A DNA stretch of 64,000 bases, from positions 13,769,852 through 13,833,851 of the forward strand of contig NC_135169.1 in NCBI RefSeq assembly GCF_041146795.1. The letters are read 5' to 3'. The position numbers were made by a program, and so were the translations under genes. Position 1 is the stretch's first letter, and the number at the start of each line of letters is the position of its first letter. Positions 58,976 to 64,000 of the stretch are shown here, in pieces. The DNA is from Maylandia zebra (lineage: Eukaryota; Chordata; Actinopteri; Cichliformes; Cichlidae). Below the pieces are notes generated by a model that saw nothing but the letters and a program-made list of their open reading frames with translations, did not search any database and was not told where the DNA came from.

Positions 58976-60104
58976 AAAGATCATGAGATCAGTTCCCACA
59001 TCAGAATTTACCTGGATATGTTATGTGTGGCGAGTCCCTTTGAATGTGAACATTAATCATAGAGTGACACAGTCTTTGGCCCATTCATCCTTCCTTCAAT
59101 TATATAAGCACCAACTTTCAACATGCTTTTCTTTAACAATGGGGTCTTGCGTAGTGAGCGTCCATACAGACCATTGTGATTGAGTGCAATACTTGCATTG
59201 CTGTTTTATTTGAAACTGTTGTACCTGCTAGTTCCAGGTCTGATTCACTTCCAGATGATTGCCCCAGCAGTGCCTACTGGAACATTCAGTAGTTTAGAAA
59301 TTCATCTGTAACCAATGCAATCCATATGTTGTATGTGACAGCTGGGGAATGAGACATCTTTTTAAAGGCCATCAGTTGGGACTAAACTAATAAGAACTTA
59401 GTATAGCCCATGATTCAGTAGTTTGGAGAACCACCTTTAACAGAAAGAGCTTTAACTAATTCTTTTTTTTATGACTTTCCCTATGTCTCTCTGAATTTTG
59501 GCCCAGTTTTCTTTGCTAATTTATGTTTGCAGACATTTGTATTGTATTAAGGTCCCACCGTAGCATTGTAATTAGGTTGAGGTCATCGTGGCCATTGTGT
59601 TGTAGATTTGCTGCTGTACTTGGGATTACTATCATCCAGTTTCAGCTAAGCTTTAGCTGTCAGAAAGAGGGCATCGCATTTGATTCTAGAATACTTAAGA
59701 ATACTACAGAGGAATTGATGGTTGCCTGCAATGTGCAAGGGTCCTGTGGGGGCAAAACAAGTTCAAACCATCATGTCTCCACTATTGTCCTGACAGTTCG
59801 TATGACGTGTTTGTGCTGATATACTGTGTTTGGTTTTCTTCAAACATGGTGCTGTGTATTATAGGCAAATATCTCCACTTTGGTATTGCCTGTCTGGTGG
59901 TTGTTCCAAAGGTCTTGCGGTTTGTTAAGATACAATTTTGCAAACCTAAAGCTGCAGATTCTGAGTAGATGCTTAGACTCCTTTAAAAGTTTGATGGCTC
60001 ACAACTTTTCCAATTAAATGAAGAAAAAAAAGGAAGTACTTGCTTGTGTCAGTGGCAGATTTATAAGCTCAAGATCATTTTGCAACATTTGCTAAATCTG
60101 CTGT
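58976..60104. other. Repeat-like remnants, no gene
   Basis: Scattered minus-strand pieces (for example HDDLNLITM and LRWDLNTIQMSAN-like readings around 59.55 kb) suggest decayed Tc1/mariner-type sequence. Nothing is complete enough to delimit. Confidence 0.4.
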
Positions 60105-60290
60105 CACGAACTCTGGGGTAACTTTTCACTCATCGTGTTACCCCAGACTCAGGAACTCTCTCCCTTCTGAGCCTGAGATCTGTAGACTCAGTGGTCTCTT
60201 TTAAGAAGCAACTAAAAACTAATCTTTTCAGATTTGGTTGTAGTGAACTCTTTTTTTCTTCTTCTTAATGTTTTGTTGTTGTTGAGAATC
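60105..60290 (+). mobile_element. L2-type LINE C-terminal fragment
   Basis: LSLRSVDSVVSFKKQLKTNL on the plus strand is the C-terminal signature of fish L2-type polymerases, followed by a tail with CACTTTGTGATCTTTG. Confidence 0.65.
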
Positions 60291-60483
60291 ACTTTGTGAT
60301 CTTTGTCTTGATAGGTGATGTATGAATAACATTTTACTCACGTATATACCCTGAAAACTTTCTTTTCCCCACGTATATAGCAGCTGAATTGGGGTAGATC
60401 AGCAGTTGTATTAGATACCATCATCAGTTTGATCATCATAACATTGTTAAAAAACGGTTCTTGGAGTAACCAGAATTATATTA

Positions 60484-61475
60484 TAATGATCGGAAAAACG
60501 GTGAGGGGGAAGCATAGTCTTAAACAGAAGCCCCAGGCACACCACCAACCTGTTCATGTGTCTAACCATTTTTCCCCACTCAGCGACAAACCCACTGGGG
60601 GTCAAACTCTGGTAATTGGCGATTCTGTTCTCAGACATGTGAAGCTAGAGACACCAGCAGGGGCCAGAGCAGGCGACACTGAGGGAAACGTAAAACTGCT
60701 GGTTAAGGGTAAACGTAAATTCAGTAAAATTATAATTCACGTCGGCAGTAATGACACCTGGTTACGTCAATCGGAAGCCGATTGACTGATTGAAGAAAAT
60801 AAGAACAACCCCAGGTTTCTCTTCAGCACTGTAGCCAGGCTGACAAAACGTCAGAGCTCTTTTGAGCCAACCATCCCTTTAACGTTAACTAGTAATGACT
60901 TCATGAACTTCTTCACAAATAAAATTTTTATCATTAGAGAAAAAATGACCAGTAATCATCTACAGCTACTCTTAGTACCATTGATGTTTGTTTAGACTCT
61001 TTTTCTCCAATTAATCTTTCTGAGTTAACTTCAATAATTACTTCCTCCAAACCATCAGTGTCTTTTAGACCCCATTCCTACAAAACTGCTCAAAGAAGTC
61101 CTGCCATTAATTAATTCTTCGATCTTAAATATGATCAACCTATCTCTAATGATCGGCTATGTACCACAGGCCTTCAAGCTGGCTGTAGTTAAACCTTTAC
61201 TCACAAAGCCATCTCTAGACCCAGCAGTCTTAGCTAATTATAGGCCAATCTCCAACCTTCTTTTCATATCAAAAATCCTTGAAAGAGTAGTTGTCAAACA
61301 GCTAACAGATCATCTGCAGAGGTATGGCTTATTTGAAGAGTTTCAGTCAGGTTTCAGAGCTCATCACAGCACAGAAACAGCTTTAGTGAAGGTTACAAAT
61401 GATCTTCTTATGGCCTCTGACAGTGGACTCATCTCTGTGCTTGTCCTGCTAGACCTTAGTGCAGCGTTCTGCTGA
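60484..61475 (+). mobile_element. L2-type LINE, ORF1 esterase and RT fragments
   Basis: [13 protein letters not shown] and [12 protein letters not shown] (about 60.6-60.77 kb) are the SGNH/GDSL-esterase motifs of L2/CR1 ORF1. From about 61131 to 61475 an RT piece reads [59 protein letters not shown] and LLDLSAAF. The remainder of the polymerase is missing here; a matching YADDTQLY piece lies at 63.1 kb beyond the last cfi exon. Confidence 0.8.
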
Positions 61476-61479
61476 AATT

Positions 61480-62514
61480 CAACTATATGTTCTCACTGAT
61501 CCCGAATAAACCCCTTACGGCTTGATATAAGTCAGTATTTAAAAACATTTTATGTAAACACCCCCCACCCCCCATCATGAGCGAGTTTTAACACTCTTCT
61601 TATAAAACAGATTACTGTGTTTCTGTGTTGTGTAAGCTTGTTAGACACCTCATGGTTGGACGTAAAGCAAGCACTCAGTGAAAAAGCGATCTGCTTTATA
61701 TTAGCTCCTGTATTAAGCATCACGCCTGCTTTAAACACCTTAGCAAAAGCAGCTCTTTGCCAGTTTGGTGGGAATTTAAAAAAAAAATATTTTAAGTCTT
61801 CACTTATCACATGTAAAAACCCATTTGAAAAAATCCAGATATGCATCAGAGATAGAAAAAACTGAACTGCATTACAAAGGGATATCCAAGGTTTGGTGAT
61901 GCTTGGTGGTGCAAGGGCACACGGCTGGATGTTTTGGCATGTTTCCTGACGTGCTCCTTTGGGGGTTGTGGTCGAGGCTGGGGGTGTTCTACTAGGTGTT
62001 TTGCCAGGTGGGATTCTCAGGTACCATGGGCCCTGTGCTTGCTCCATCTGTGGAGTCCCTGTTACTTCATGATAAATGCACATACACATATTTGTTTGTG
62101 TGTCTGTTCAGTTCTTCTCTGTCTGTGCAGTTGGCAGCCCCTTGTGTTTTATTTTTTTGCTCTATTCTCTTTTTTATCTTTCCACATTGTTTTCCCATTT
62201 AAGAACAAGATGCTATTAGAGCAATCAGACATTCCAGAAACTTGAGTAAACCTCAGCAAGTGTGTGTTAAGGCTCAAATTTAGTTTAGAGATGTTTACAA
62301 GTAAAGATTAAGTCTCATTAGTATGTTTACAAGCAGATTTTATTGGTGTTTTACTGGATAGAACGTAGTATTTTAATACCAATACAAACAGTAGGTCCAA
62401 GCAGTAACATCAAACAGTGAATGCGTCTTTTACCATCTTTCACTGAGCAGTTTTAACCAAAATAAAATGGCACACCTATATTGAAATGTGGCCACATGCT
62501 GTGGGTTTTCCATA
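61480..62514. other. cfi downstream flank
   Basis: No gene recognised. It contains the candidate cfi polyadenylation signal at 62339-62344 and decayed repeat sequence. Confidence 0.5.
62339..62344 (-). terminator. cfi: Candidate cfi polyadenylation signal
   Basis: TTTATT on the plus strand (AATAAA on the minus strand) 171 nt past the cfi stop codon. Confidence 0.45.

Positions 62515-64000
<1,486 letters not shown>

Overview
The window looks like a piece of a ray-finned fish genome, probably a spiny-rayed (percomorph) teleost. It has split vertebrate genes with GT-AG introns, AT-rich DNA, long CA/TG microsatellites, and a dense mixture of teleost transposons (Tc1/mariner, hAT, piggyBac, L2- and L1-type LINEs, tRNA-derived SINEs, LTRs). 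The gene order aimp1 - gimd1 - dkk2, with cfi at the right edge, corresponds to genes that lie together on human 4q24-q25.

Left part (1-21 kb). A CpG-rich promoter-like block near 3.8-4.3 kb holds a minus-strand first-exon donor. By human synteny (TBCK lies head-to-head with AIMP1) it is probably the 5' end of tbck. aimp1 follows on the plus strand as seven coding exons (8918-20797, 321 codons). Its introns hold a minus-strand cluster of tRNA-Thr(CGU) genes, two that fold perfectly and three decayed, plus SINE and LINE fragments.

Middle (21-32 kb). gimd1, a GIMAP-type P-loop gene, is converged on aimp1 with about 290 bp between stop codons (three coding exons, minus strand, 231 codons). dkk2, a dickkopf-family secreted Wnt modulator, has four coding exons on the minus strand (260 codons). 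Both carry notable departures from the human proteins: an Arg in the GIMD1 Walker A lysine position, and a 27-residue Ser-rich insertion in the second Cys-rich domain of the DKK. aimp1 itself has lost conserved residues of its tRNA-binding OB fold.

Right part (32-64 kb). About 31 kb between dkk2 and cfi has no recognisable host coding gene and is built largely of transposons. Its centre (40.4-47.5 kb) is a Russian-doll structure: a Tc1-like element split at a TTAA by a piggyBac-type element, which contains a long-TIR element, a 5'-truncated L1, a hAT element and a fragment of a second hAT. Target-site duplications at several levels give the order of events. The last three coding exons of complement factor I (cfi, minus strand) occupy 62.5-64.0 kb and run off the right edge; LINE fragments lie on both sides of its last exon.

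The genes do not form one pathway. They are a tRNA-synthetase-complex scaffold/cytokine, an IMAP-like GTPase relative, a Wnt antagonist and a complement protease, kept together by old linkage. All exon joins below were made by eye from splice signals, reading frame and similarity to remembered human proteins; no alignment or RNA evidence was available.
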